From Rehmannia glutinosa (lineage: Eukaryota > Streptophyta > Magnoliopsida > Lamiales > Orobanchaceae): 64,000 bases of DNA. The translations under genes were made by a program, and so were the position numbers. Positions 20,551-33,900 of the stretch are shown in pieces. The number at the start of each line of letters is the position of its first letter. The first letter of the stretch is position 1. The notes under the pieces were generated by a model. That model searched no databases, was not told the DNA's origin, and saw only the letters and a list, made by a program, of their open reading frames with translations. The DNA lies in assembly GCA_016081115.2 (NCBI GenBank), contig CM071926.1:8135971-8199970 (forward strand), given 5' to 3'.

Positions 20551-23500
20551 ATGTTGAAGAGGATGGCATCCAGTTCGATCTCTTTCACACCAATGGCTGC
20601 TGCTCCCGCTCATGGCGAAAAGTCGCCCAAGTTCTCCAGCACCGACTTCAAATGTTGGCAATGGAATATGCTCTTTTACTTGACGACCTTGGGGTTGTCA
20701 CGTTTTCTGAAGGACGACCCTCCTCCCTCCGTAGGCGAAGACAAAACTGACAACAACCGGAGAATCGCTGTGGATGCTTGGCATAACAATGATTTTCTAT
20801 GTCGCAACTACGTGCTGAACGGGCTAGACGACACTCTCTACAACGTCTATAGCACGTTCAAGATGTCCAAGGAACTATGGGATTCCTTGGAGAAGAAGTA
20901 CAAAATGGAAGACGCCGACACAAAGAAATTTGTTATCGGAAAATTCCTCGAGTACAAGATGGTTGACACCAAGACGGTGATCAGCCAAGTTCAGGAGATT
21001 CAAATCATCCTTCACGACTTAGTGTCTGAAGGGATGATTTTAACTGAATCCTTTCAAGTGGCTGCAATTATCGAAAAGTTGCCGCCATTGTGGAAGGATT
21101 TCAAAAACTACCTCAAGCACAAGCGCAAAGAGATGGAGCTTGAGGATCTGATTGTTCGGCTTCGCATCGAAGAAGACAACCGAAAGTCAGATGTGAAATC
21201 CAACAAGTCTGGAATGGAGGCTAAGGCTAATCTTGCAGAATCGAGCACTAGCAAGAAATGCAAGCACTCCGGGAAGGAAAAAGGAAAAGCCAAAAAGTTC
21301 AAGGGGAATTGCTGCAATTGTGGCAAACCAAACCACATGGCGAAGGATTGCCGACACCCGAAGAAGGGCAATCAAGGTGGAAACCAACAAGCCAATGTGA
21401 CGGAGGACAAGTCGGTTCCAATCGACCTGTCGGAGCTCAATCTCTCCGCCGTTGTAATTGAAGCCAATATGGTGGATAACCCAAGGGAGTGGTGGATAGA
21501 TACCGGGGCTACTCGTCACATTTGTGCCGATAAGGAGATGTTCCTCTCCTACACTCCGATCAATGGAAGGAAGTTGTTCATGGGGAACTCTTCGACTTCC
21601 AACATCGTTGGGCTTGGAAAAGTGGTGCTCAAGATGACTTCCGGGAAGGAGCTTACGCTTGTAGATGTGTTGCATGTCCCAGACATCCGCAAGAACTTGG
21701 TTTCTGGTCCTTTGCTTAGCAAGACCGGGTTTAGACTAGTGTTTGAGTTCGACAAGTTTGTAATGACCAAGAATGGTCAGTTTTTATGTAAAGGTTACCT
21801 TGATAAGGGCCTGTTTAAAATGTCTGTAATGTCTGTTTTCCACCAAGAGGCGAAGAATAAAAACGTTACTTTTGTTTACTTGTTGGATTGTTCTAATTTA
21901 TGGCATGATAGATTAGGACACATAAACTTCAACATAATTAAAAGGTTAGTGAATCTGGAATTAATACCTACGTTTAAAACCGATTCACAAGACAAATGTG
22001 AAATTTATGTTGAAGCAAAATTGGCCAAAACACCGTTTCATTCGGTAACGAGAAGTACCAAACCACTCGAGTTAATTCATACAGATGTGTGTGATTTAAA
22101 ACTTGTGCAAACTCGAGGTGGGAAAAAGTACTTCATAACGTTTATAGACGATTGCACAAGATATTGTTATGTGTATCTCTTGAAAAGCAAAGATGAAGCT
22201 TTAGTAGCTTTTAAAACTTATAAGAATGAAGTTGAAAATCAGCTTAATTTGAAAATTAAGATGATTCGAAGTGATAAAGGCGGAGAGTATGTTACTCTGT
22301 TTGAGGAATTTTGCTCGGAAGTGGGTATAATTCATCAAACGACTGCACCTTACTCACCTCAATCAAATGGTGTTGCAGAACGCAAAAATCGTACTCTTAA
22401 GGAGATGATGAATGCAATGTAGTTAAGTTCAGGCTTACCCCAAAACTTGTGGGGGGAAGCCATACTTTCTGCGAACTACATTCTTAATAAGATCCCACAC
22501 AAAGGTAAAAGCGAAACTCCATATGAGTTATGGAAGGGACGTAAACCGTCATATAAATACCTCAAAGTGTGGGGGTGTTTGGCTAAAGTCAAAGTACCTA
22601 AGCCGAAACAAGTTAGAATCGGTCTGAAGACGATCGATTGTGCTTTCATTGGATATGCTAACAATAGTAGTGCATATCGCTTCTTAGTGCACAAGTCAAC
22701 AACTCCTGATATAAATGAAGGTATGATCATTGAATCAAGGAATGATGTATATCTTCGAGAATATCTTTCCGAACAAAGAACGGAAAGAAGAAAGTTCGAG
22801 TAAACGGACTTATGAAACTGCAAGGTTACCTCAAAGTGATGATGAAGAGAAACCAAGACGCATTAAAAGGACAAAAGTAGCTAAGTCTTTTGGTCCTGAT
22901 TTTCTAACTTATATGTTAGAAAACATACCCCGAACTATTCAAGAAGCATTGTCTAGTCCAGGAGCTCCTCTCTGGAAAGAAGCTATCAATAATGAGATAG
23001 ATTCCATCATGCAAAATCACACTTGGGAGTTGGTTGATCTCCCACCGGGTTGCAAAACTTTGGGATGAAAGTGGATCCTTAAAAGGTAGTATAAAGCAGA
23101 TGGATCTATTGACAAGTATAAAGCCCGTTTGGTAGCTAAAGGGTTTAGACAAAAGGAAGGATATGACTTCTTTGATACATATTCTCCTGTCACGAGGATT
23201 ACGTCCATTCGTGTTCTCATTGCTATTGCAGCTTTGCATAACCTTGAGATACATCAAATGGACGTTAAGACTGCCTTCTTGAATGGTGAGCTTGAAGAGG
23301 AGATCTATATGGAACAACCCGAGGGGTACGTTGCACCCGGTCAAGAGCGAAAGGTGTGTAAACTTGTTAACTCACTTTGTGGACTAAAACAAGCACCTAA
23401 GCAATGGCACACAAAGTTTGACTCGACTATGAAGTCAAACGATTTCAAGATCAACGAATGTGACAAGTGTGTCTACATTAAAGGTACTACAAATGATTAC

Positions 23501-24465
23501 GTCATAGTATGCCTTTATGTGGATGATATGTTGATCATGGGTAGTAGTCATGATTTAATCATGAATACTAAGAACATGTTGAAGAAGAACTTTGACATGA
23601 AGGATATGAGATTATCTGATGTTATATTAGGGATTAAAATCTCTAGGACTTCAGATGGAATTGTCTTGTCACATTCCCTTTCTGTCGAAAGCATACTTAG
23701 AAGGTTTAATGCTTTTGATAGTCCTCCGGCTAAGACACCTGTAGATCTAAGTCTACACTTGACCAAGAATAGAGGCGAACCAGTTTCTCAGCTAGAATAT
23801 GCAAGGGTAATTGGCAGTCTGATGTACTTAACGAACTGTACACGTCCAGACATGCATATTCAGTGAGTAAACTAAGTAGGTTCATAAGTAACCTGAGTAC
23901 GGATCACTGGAAAGTCGTGACAAGGGTACTTAGGTATTTAAAGTATACCATGAACTATGGAATACTTTATACAAGATATCCAGCAGTATTAGAAGGATAC
24001 TGTGATGCCAATTAGATATCAGACACAAAAGACTCCAAGTCCGCAAGTGGATTTGTTTTCACAATAGGTGGAAGAGCAGTGTCGTGGAAGTCTTCTAAGC
24101 AGACGTGCATAGCTCGATCCACTATGGAATCCGAGTTTATTGCTTTAGATAAAGCTGGAAAAGAAGCTGAATGGCTTAGAAACTTCCTAGAGGATATTCC
24201 TTGTTGGAATAAGCATGCGCCTGATGTTATGATACACTGTGATAGTCAATCAGCAATCGGAAGGGCACAAAGCAGTATGTATAATGGTAAGTATAGACAT
24301 ATACATCGGAGACACAATACCATTAGACAGTTGATTTTGAATGGGGTTATTTCGGTTGACTACGTGAAGTCAAAGGAAAACCTTGCGGATCCGCTTACGA
24401 AAGGCATAAATCGAGATCAAATGTATAAATTGTTAAGGGGAATGGGTTTAAAATCCACAACTTAA
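20551..24465 (+). pseudogene. Element D gag-pol polyprotein, broken
   Basis: Starts MLKRMASSS, or five codons in at MASSS. Order: gag with FKCWQWNMLFYL; zinc knuckle CCNCGKPNHMAKDC near 21312; protease WWIDTGATRH near 21490; integrase with WHDRLGH, HTDVC, FIDDCTRY and RSDKGGEY; RT with QMDVKTAFLNGE and LYVDDMLIMG; RNase H with STMESEFIAL and HCDSQSAIG. In the integrase zinc finger the second Cys of the CxxC pair is Tyr. Stops fall at 22420-22422 (TAG, same frame continues) and 23066-23068, with frameshifts near 22740-22800 and 23860. The layout is complete but the copy cannot make one polyprotein. Confidence 0.88.
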
Positions 24466-25001
24466 AGGATGTTCATAGCGGTAACCCAACCTTGTGAATT
24501 GGAGATCCCAAGACCTTGGTTCAATGTGATAACTAAGTTATGAATGTTCAGCTGAACACTTGGAAAATGTGTTAGCTCATTCTCGATACATCCAAGTGAA
24601 TGTAAACCTACTGAATGTGGTGAGGTTAAGTTTAAGACTTTTAATGATTCCTATACCGAAAGGTGGAGTATTGCAGGATACTCTTCGATAGGAGATCACC
24701 TATATAAGTGAGAAGTAATGGCCGCTTCAAGAAAACACTTATGAATCTAAGATATGGTCCAGGGCCGAAATGGACACAACGTGAGAACAACAAGTGTTAG
24801 AGTTATTATTGTGTAAGTACTGTTGTCTTGGTTTACACAAACGGCTGAGTAGTTCAAGACATCGCGTCACTAAGCAGCCAGTAAATCCGATAGTATTTTA
24901 CTAAGGAAGGTTCAAAGCCACAAGCTACCTATCCTGATGCAATAACGATTCGCCGAGACTTTCAAGCGAATCCGCATACACGCATGCATTAATTTCATTC
25001 A

Positions 25002-25011
25002 TGTGGGGAAT
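25002..25011 (+). other. Polypurine tract of element D
   Basis: atgtggggaat lies directly before the 3' LTR (tgttgg at 25012). Element B has the nearly identical tgtgggggat in the same place. Confidence 0.7.
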
Positions 25012-25897
25012 TGTTGGAATTTTGGTCTTTGAGAAATGGGTGTTGACCTGATTTTGACCAAATAATTAAGTGCTTTCCATTTGTGAAAAATGGAATTATA
25101 TTGTTTATAAAAATTCTACTAAGAGAGTAGATGAGAATAGCATTTGGAATTTCTCAAAACCGATTCCGGGTGAATGATAAATTAATGCTAGAAGTTAGCC
25201 ACTTAATACAAATAAATGGTATGAAAAATGGAAAATGTGGGGAAGGAGAGATGATCCATCCCACATAGGAAAAAGAGGATAAAGTTGCACACCTAATATA
25301 TCCCAAGTTGGACATATGGGTTTGGGCCCTTGGGGGCACCCAAGTTTTTAAAGGGGTGAGGACCTACATACTTGTGGGTTTGGTTTAAAGCACACGCGTC
25401 GCGCGCCGCCGCGTCAGCTCGCTCGGCTTGGCCCGGGTCCGGGTCATGGGCCCAGGTCCAGCTCGGTCCGGCCCGGCTCCCCTAGACAGATGCGTCTGTC
25501 TGTGCAAAAGGTGTCTTTTCGAGCTAAAAGATGTGTTCTTTCTATACGAGGTGCCTAAGGCCTATAATTTTCGATCCCTAGTGACTGAATATCAATACGA
25601 AATAATCAGAATACATAAAACGAGCACTGCATTTTGCATATTGTTCATTTTCCTCCTTGAAAAGCTTGAAAGTTGTCAAACACTTTGTTGTTATTTGTTG
25701 TTCGGTTTTTGCTAGTCTTGCTAACCGAATCGTAAAGGTCGTTATCTTAGAGGCGAGCGCCGGAACCGTAAGCACTCGGTATACAGGGTATTTTCGTCTT
25801 GCGGAGACTGTATCTAATACATGCCTCAACTTTACTTATACACTATCCAAGCCATTTTCCTAAACAGAAACCTTCCACCAGATATTTTTTACCAACA
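25012..25897 (+). repeat. 3' LTR of element D
   Basis: 886 bp. It matches the 5' LTR at both ends but lacks about 268 bp of the middle. The segment tattttcgtcttgcgg is retained near 25790-25805. Confidence 0.88.
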
Positions 25898-25902
25898 AAA
25901 GT

Positions 25903-28900
25903 ATAATTCAATTTTCCAATAAGCTCACGAATAAAATTTTGACAATCCCCTGTAATCAATATGTCATCTACGTAAACAAGAACCAGAGTCAATTTACCAT
26001 TCATTTGTAAAAAGAACAAGGACGAATCCGAAATAGAATTCCTGAAACCAAGGGAGACCAAAAATGCTTTGAGTTTGTCATACCAGTCTTGGGGGCCTGT
26101 TTGAGGCCATAAAGAGCCTTAATCAGTCTGCAAACATGTGTTGGCCACTTGGCCTATGGACATCCACATATCCCTGAGGTTGAACCATATAAACTGGTTC
26201 ATGTAGGTCATCATTAAGAAACGCGCTATTGACATCGACTTGATGAATATGCCACCCTTAGTAATAGCAAGATTGAATACAATTCGAATAGTGAGAGGTT
26301 TGACAACTGGACTAAATGTCTCAAAATAGTCCACCCTAGCATGTTGTTCAAAACCTCGAGAAACTAATCGAGGCTTCAACCATTCTACATTAATCCCATC
26401 AGCCTTATGCTTCACTTTAATATCCATTTATTGGTGATAGGGTGAATGTGATCAGACAGTGGAACTAGTTCCCAAGTGTTATTTTTAACAAGTGCATTGT
26501 ACTCTTCATCCACTGCTTATTTCCAATGAGGCAAAGACAAGGCTTGAGTGGCACTAGAAAGTTCAGTAATGGGCTGAGAAGGAATGACACTAAACACTTT
26601 TGGTTTAAATATACCATTTTTAGAATGAGTTCTCATACCATGAGTGGGAATGGGAGCAGAAGGCTGAGACTCAGGGAAAGAAGGATGAGGAGATGCATGT
26701 GACATAGGAAGAACACGAGGAGTTGGTGAATTGGAAGAAGAGATAGGATCATTATCAGTGTTAGAGGAAGATAAAAGTGGTTGGGGCAGAGGAGTAGGAA
26801 TAGGCAAAAGGGGAAGAGTAGAGGCTGACATAGGAGAAGGGCTAGAAGAAGGAGAAGAGAACAACTCATGATAAGGAAAATCAAATTCATTGAAGGCAAC
26901 TGTGCTTGCAATGAAAACTCTTCCTGTAGGAGACAAACATTTGTACCCCTTTGTGATAAGGACTATATCCCAGAAAAATACATTTTTGAGACCGAAATTG
27001 GAGTATGGATGTAGTATAGGGTCTGGCATATGGAAATCATGCACACCCAAAGGTCCTGAGGAGGTTATAACTAGGAGCCTTGCCATACAATTTTTGATGA
27101 TAGGAAAATGACTGTAAAATGGGAGTAGGGAATTTATTGATGGTATACACAACAATAGAGAATGCTTCCCACCAGAATTTTGCAGGAAGAGCTGCTTGTG
27201 AGAGAAAGGTAAGACCAGTTTCTAAAATATGCTGATGTTTTCTCTAAGCTAGACCATTTTGTGGATGTGTGTATGGACATGAGTGCCTAAAATAAATGCC
27301 TAAAGATTGAAGAATAGGACTGAGACTTCGAAATTCCCCTCCCCAATCAGATTGCAAGGTTTTGATTTTAGAATTAAAGTGACTCTCAACCATAGCATTA
27401 AAGTGCATAAAATGAGAATGAACCTCAGATGAAGTACACATAATACCTATAACCATCCATAGAAAGAAAAGAAGCAGGACCCCAAACATCAGTATGAACA
27501 ATCACAAAGGGAGAAGAGGTAGAGTGAACAATAGAACCAAAATATTTCTGATGCATTTTTCCCATCTTACAAGCATCACAGAAATGAGAAGAATGTGATA
27601 CACATGGCATATGTAAAGTTTTAAGTACATGAATAATTGTATTATTACAAGCATGTCCAAGACGATTATGCCACAAGGTAAAAGAATTTGAAGAACGTAC
27701 ATGAGAAGGGCAAATACAACAAATTGTATACATGGAAGAAAATGTGGCCCATCGAAAGAGTATATTGTGATATAGAAAGAGAGTGGGGCCTGCTATGTAG
27801 ATGGGAGAGATCAAGTTGATACAATCCATCTTTAAGAACATCTTTCAACATGATGTGATAAGTTTTATGATCCTTGACAAAACATTGAGAAGCATGAAAT
27901 TCAATATAAACATTATTGTCTTGAGTGAATTTTGAAATACTCAAAAGATTTTTGGTAACATCGGGAACATGTAAAACTTGTTTTAGTGCCAAAGAGTGAG
28001 AAGAATTTATTGAGGGAAATGTTGTGGAACCAATGTGGGTAATAGAAAGAGGAGAACCATTGCCAACTAGAAGAGAGTCTTTACCTGCATAGGGAGTTTA
28101 CAATGTCAAGTTGCCCAAGTTAGTGGTCACATGGTGAGTAGCACCACTGTCCATATACCAATCTGCCATATGAGTAGAAGTGGACACAGAACTTGGACTC
28201 ATATTATGTGCCTGAAACTGATAATACAACTGTTCAGTTGGAGAATAAACCAAATTCTGATTCACAGATGGAGAGGAGCAGTGATAGGATGGAGTTGGAG
28301 TGGTGTTGTGGCATGAAAATGCCATAATAGTGAGATGTGCTTGCATAGGATTGTGAGAAGCACCAGAATTCTAAAAAGAAGCATCCAAACCAATGAAGTA
28401 TACATCAAATCTTTTAAAACATTTTGCTGCAATATGATTATTCCTTCTACATATTTGACACACCACTCTATATCCTCTAGATAATCTACCTCTACCACAA
28501 AATTAACCAGAAAAACCACCTCTTGGAGGCTTAAAATCATTAAAATGCTTCTTTGTAGCCATATTCAATGAAGAATTCATCACAGATGATGAATCGACAA
28601 TGGTAAAAGCAGAGAGAATACATTTGTTGTAAGCGCATTTCATATGTTTGAAGAGTGTCTTGCATTTAAATGAGTAAGCTCATTCCTAGTTGTTAAATTC
28701 ACAACTACGGATTCATAGTCCGGCCCCAAACCATGTAAAATATACAATATGAGATCATCACCAACAACAACTTTACCAGCAGCATGAATATCATCCACAA
28801 TAGATTGCATCTTAAGTACATACTCAAATATGGTCATTCATCCTTTTTAAGAGACTGAAGCATAGATTTAAGGTGTAATACTCTAGGATAGGACTGTGTA

Positions 28901-29219
28901 CCAAACAAATTCTCCAAAACACTTCACACTTCACATGATTTAGAACATCTGCTCACATACCCTAATATACTTTCAGAAATCGAGTTGAGAATCCAACTAT
29001 AGAGAAACTTATCTTTGCGCAACCAAGTGGAATACTCCGGATTGAGCGTGCAGTCACCAGAATCATCCTGTGAAATCCATTGTGAAGGTGCTTCCACATA
29101 CCAAGAAGAAAAGACTCAAAGCCATGAGATGTGGCCGTGGCCAAAATTTGAGCTCTCGAAAACATATAATTGGATCGATCTAGGTGGATATTGAGAGTAG
29201 GTAAGAGAAGTTGTGCCAT
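25903..29219 (-). pseudogene. Element C gag, protease, integrase and RT N-terminal part
   Basis: Reading leftward on the minus strand: gag start MAQLLLPTLNIHLDRSNY at 29219; zinc knuckle CQICRRNNHIAAKC near 28400-28450; protease ADWYMDSGATHH near 28150; integrase with LWHNRLGH, CDACKMGK, VHTDVWGP, LQSDWGGEF and HPQNGLA; RT with LVSRGFEQ, DYFETFSPVVK and LVYVDDILITGDC near 25950. Multiple stops and frameshifts separate the blocks. RT is cut by element D at 25902 and resumes at 19369. Confidence 0.85.
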
Positions 29220-29287
29220 GACTGTAGAAGATAAAAGGTATGGCTCTGAGATACTGTTCGATATTAATACTTTACTGATTCAAAACC

Positions 29288-30829
29288 TGTTAGGAATTTT
29301 ATTGTTTAGATTTTGATGAATGCCATGTAAAACTTAGAATAGAAAGTTGGCACCCCAATTCTTGTTGTAAAATGCATTGTAATGAATAGAGTGCCAAGTG
29401 ATTTAAGTCACCTACGCCTAACATGCAAGAAGACAATCAAGATCGGAAGGAAGACTCTGTGCGAGACAAACCGAGTATGGCAAAAAAGAATAGACGGGAA
29501 CTCTATTGAAGAAGCGGTGAGATGCGGTGAGTGGAGCATCGATCAAGTCAACTCAAGAAAAGCCAAGTCTCAAGTTGAAGTGACGGAAGAGTCATCCATG
29601 ATTGGAAGTCGACTTTAAGTCACCTGGGAAAGCAAGGAAATGCAAAGTCGAGATAATCAGTAAAAGAACCGTTGCCGTTCGTAAATCAAGAGATTTACTT
29701 AAACAAGTAATATCTCCATATCACCTTTCTTGGAGTGCTCGATCCCCGAAGCGTGCAAAAGGAATGAACCAATGGGAAGCACTACACCGTGTCGAACTCG
29801 AAAAGGTGAAACAACAATTCATACGAGGAAACAAAGAATTCCAAGAACGCAAGCCAACGACGCAAAAGTGACTTTCAAAAATAAGCCTATCTCTTCAACG
29901 GGCAAATTTTTGAAAGTTCACTATAAAAGGCTGAGGAGTTTGTTTGAAGAAGGATATGACACACACGTGAGATATACAAGCACATTAGAAAAACTGAAAC
30001 AATCTCTATCCTCAAGCCTACATTACGAAGTACTCCAATCCAACACTCACCTGTGAAGGAAAGAGAACTTCAATCAGTTGAAGAGGAAACTTTTGAAAAC
30101 AAGGGGTCTACATTCCGGGAAGGATTGTAGAAAGGTTCAAGAGTTGAACCAAGTCTTAAGCTTTTGGAGGCTTCGTGATCAAATCCAAAGAGCTTGAGCA
30201 AGTGAGTGAGCTGTAGTAACAAAGCGCAGTGCGCCTGTGAAGAAGCCAGTCGTCGAGAAGCCAACCGAGTGATCAAGGCGTCTCAGGATCGAGTCCCTAA
30301 GGATCAAGTCGGCCGTTGTGATCAAGACTTGTATCCGGACTTTACCACTTTGTAAACTGATCATTACTTAGTGGATTCCTCCAGGAGTTGGAGAAGAGAG
30401 GAGTAGAAGAATTACCCCCATCTTCGAACCTCTATAAAAACTTTTTGTGTCATTTACATTTCAAAGATTTAAATTCCTCGCACTTTTAATTGCTTATATC
30501 TGTGATAAATTTGCTATCCATTTGATAATTTACAAGTACTAAATCAAGTTCTAAAATCTTGCTTAATCAAACTTAAGGGTGTTAAGTCTTCCGCAAAAAA
30601 TAAAACCACAATTGAGTTAAATTATAGCCAACAAATGAGTTACTCCATCAACGGCTCACCAGTGAGTCATTGAGAGATTAACTCTCTTGAGTGACTAATT
30701 CGATTTGTCCATCAAGGACACAAACAATAGAATCAACTCTGTAGATTTAAAAGCAGACTAAATCGAAAATTTGGTAAGGTTTATTCAACCCCCTTCTAAA
30801 CCTTACACTTACACCCCTTGGGACCTACA
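29288..30829 (+). repeat. 5' LTR of element A
   Basis: 1542 bp, tgttagg...cctaca. It matches 41752-43278 with many small indels. The same family ends the LTR fragment at the window start. Confidence 0.88.
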
Positions 30830-30831
30830 AG

Positions 30832-30843
30832 TGGTATCGGAGC
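30832..30843 (+). other. tRNA-Met primer-binding site of element A
   Basis: tggtatcggagc lies two bases after the LTR and differs by one base from the usual plant copia site complementary to initiator tRNA-Met. Confidence 0.85.
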
Positions 30844-30952
30844 GGTTGGTTCATTGAACCCTCCGCACCGTTCTTGAACTAGATCTCCAAACTTTTCAAA
30901 GTCCGCTTTAGTACTTAAACCTTCAAAACTCTTTTTATTAAAAGTCATTATC

Positions 30953-33900
30953 ATGGAAGCAAATTTGACACGCATCCCTATGTTCACTATTGAAGAATTT
31001 GATGATTGAAAAATTCGTATGCGAGGCTCATCTATCGGCATTACATGATGAGATGTGGATAGTGATAGAAGATGGGCCTCTGCAAATATTAAAGGTGAAC
31101 ACAAACATGATGCGAAGAGTTGCAAATTGAAGGAGAAGAAGATCTTTGCTCCCGGACCGATTATGGTTGAAAAACCTAGAACTCGAGTGGACAAATGATG
31201 ACAGAAAAAGATACAACCGGACAATGTAGCCAAGGACATCCTCTACAAAACCTTGGACAAAGCCATGTTCAACAAAGTCAAATCATGCAAAACGGCTAAA
31301 GAAATCAGGATAAGCCGACATTGATTTGTGAAGGCTCGGAGCAAATCAAAGAAAACAAATTATCACGGTGGCGGTACAAAAATTTGAAAACTTCAAAATG
31401 ATCTCGGAGAGAACCTGGATCAACTAGACGCTCGGTTTACGTAAATCACAAATGAGTCAAGTCTACACTTGGAAAGAAATATACACGAGAAGAAATGTGT
31501 ATGAAGATCCTAAAAGTCTTCCAAATGGGAAATGAAGGTCATGGCACTTTGAGACACTCCATGGACCTATCAAAAACATCCAACCATGAGCTATTCTCGG
31601 ATCTCAAAGCCTACGAATTTGAGTGAGAAGGAAAGACCAGGAAGAGACAGTTGTACCCAAAACAATTTGCTCTAATTGTCAAAGATGGGAAGAGAGCCGA
31701 GGTCAAAGAGGCAATTGACCCCGGAGAAGAAATAGCCCGATGGTTAAAAGATTTAACAAGTTCTTTAACAAGAACTACAAGAGAGAAAGGGTGAATCTTC
31801 CGAGAAGACACTCGGCTCCTCCAAATCAAGGAAGACAGGCCAACCAAGAACAAATCATCAAAAAGTTGAGTATCAAAGGGTGACAACTCAAGAATAGAAA
31901 GAGTCGATCAAAAGCTGAATATCTATGTTGGAACTCAGACAACCAGGTCACTATGCCATTGATCGCTCATATCCTGTAGTCAACAAGACAGAGAGATGAA
32001 GAAGAAAGAAAGATCTTGAGAGAAAGAAGACAAGAAAGGAAAAAGGCAATGATGGTGCAGAGATCTTAAACAAATGACCAAGTCAAGGAGACAATTGATT
32101 CGAGAGCGATGAAGCCGACTACTCAAGTGACTCTGAAGAAGAAGCCCCGATCCGCTTGATGGCCAAAGAACAAGATCAAGAAGATGAGGTACAATCTAAC
32201 TCAACAAACTCGACACTAGTGATAGTGATGTGACACACTCACTTCATCACCTATAGATCTTTATGATTCATTAAGCAAAATGATGAAAGATTTTGAACAC
32301 ATTAAATCCTCACACACACTATTGAATGAGGAAAACAGACTACTCAAAGTCAAAAACTCAAAGCCGACTAAGGAGCCGAGTACTCTAAGTCAAATAGTTT
32401 GTTGAGAATGAAAGGTTAAAGGCTAAAAATGCTAAACTAGTAGCGAAATTGCCGCTATAGAAAAGAGGAGAATGACCTCAAAAATGTTATTGCCTCATTC
32501 ACTAAGGCATCTAAATCATTGGATGATCTTATTATGAGTCAAAGAGAATGTGGAGACAAGACAGGCTTAGGATTTAATTCCTCCAGGCCATGTCAAACCT
32601 CAAGAGTAATTTTGGAAAAAGGAACTTCAAGTCATGAAGAGTCCGAAAAATCCAAAACTCTAAGTGTTGCACACACATTCACTCCAAAACACAATACTAA
32701 GCAAACTGGCCTTGGTTACAAAGGAAAAGGAAAAATGCCGATTGAGTATCTTTGAAAGGACAACCGAGAAGAGATTCAGCCGAGTCCTCAAAGAAACTCC
32801 AAACAAAAATACTCAGTAAAGAAGAAGCGAGCTACCAAAAATCCCAGAAAATCCATAAAAGAAATACATATGATGGGGATGGTAGAAAATATCCAAGCCA
32901 AGCTGATTGGAATAATGTGAACTATCGGCCACAGACTTATGGAATATAAGCCCAAATGGCAAAGGCCTAGAACTCAAAGAAAGGCCATTCCAAAAGCATA
33001 AGAGCTTTCATCAAGACACATATGCACCTAGGCACTACACTCAAAGACACCACAATTACCCAAGGAAGGCAATTGCTAAAACACATATGCAGGCATACGA
33101 CAAAAAGAGATAGTTGTATGAACCTAAATCCCAAGCAATTTGCCAGGATTAATTATGATTATGGCAATCGATAGATGGCAACCTCTTAGAGTCAAATCAT
33201 TTGGCTATAGGTTGGTTGGATCATCTTACAATTCTAACCCCTCGGGACCCGGACAAGTATGGGTACCTAAAACTTAATTTCCTTGATTGCGGGTTCAAGG
33301 CAGTGAGTGCCAAGGAACCTGGTACATGGATAGTGGTCATTTCCCGGACATATGACAGAAATAAGAGAAATCTGTCAAAATTCAAGGAAGTCAAAGGAGC
33401 AAAAGTCATATTTGGAGGAAATGAAGCTCCTGGTGAAATAAGAGGCATTGGATCCATCAAGAGGAATGGATTAGAAATCACAGATGTTGCATATGTTGAA
33501 GGACTCAACTTCAACTTACGAGTATCGATCGGCTCGTGACAAGGGCTACAATGTTGGATTCAACATGGGTATATGCCAAATCAAAGAAATTGAATCAAAT
33601 GAAGTGGTCTTTGCAAGGATGTAGACAGAAAAATATGTATGTAGTGGATTGGTCAACTGCAACACCCAAAGACATGTCTACTAGCAAAAATCAATTGAAT
33701 CAAGTTGGTTGTGGCACAAAAAGCTGAGTCATCCCCGAATTTCAAAACAATTAACAAGTGGCAAGAAGTCATCTTGTAGAAGGACTTCCACTCGATATCT
33801 GAAGGAGAGTATATGTGATGCATGTCGAAGGAAAGCAAATCAAGTCGTCATTCAAAGAAAAGACATGCCCATCCTCAACAAGAATATTGCATCTACTTCA

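Larger units (their letters stand above)
19375..25897 (+). mobile_element. Element D: Ty1/copia retrotransposon (Tnt1/Tork-like)
   Basis: A 6523-bp element on the plus strand with LTRs at 19375-20528 and 25012-25897 and a perfect 5-bp duplication, aaagt, at 19370-19374 and 25898-25902. Both LTRs run tgttgg...ccaaca. It lies inside the RT of element C just after the YVDD region. Gag-pol is nearly full length but broken by stops and frameshifts. It lacks the usual tRNA-Met primer-binding site. The lineage call rests on gag and pol motifs resembling transposon Tnt1-94 proteins. Confidence 0.9.
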
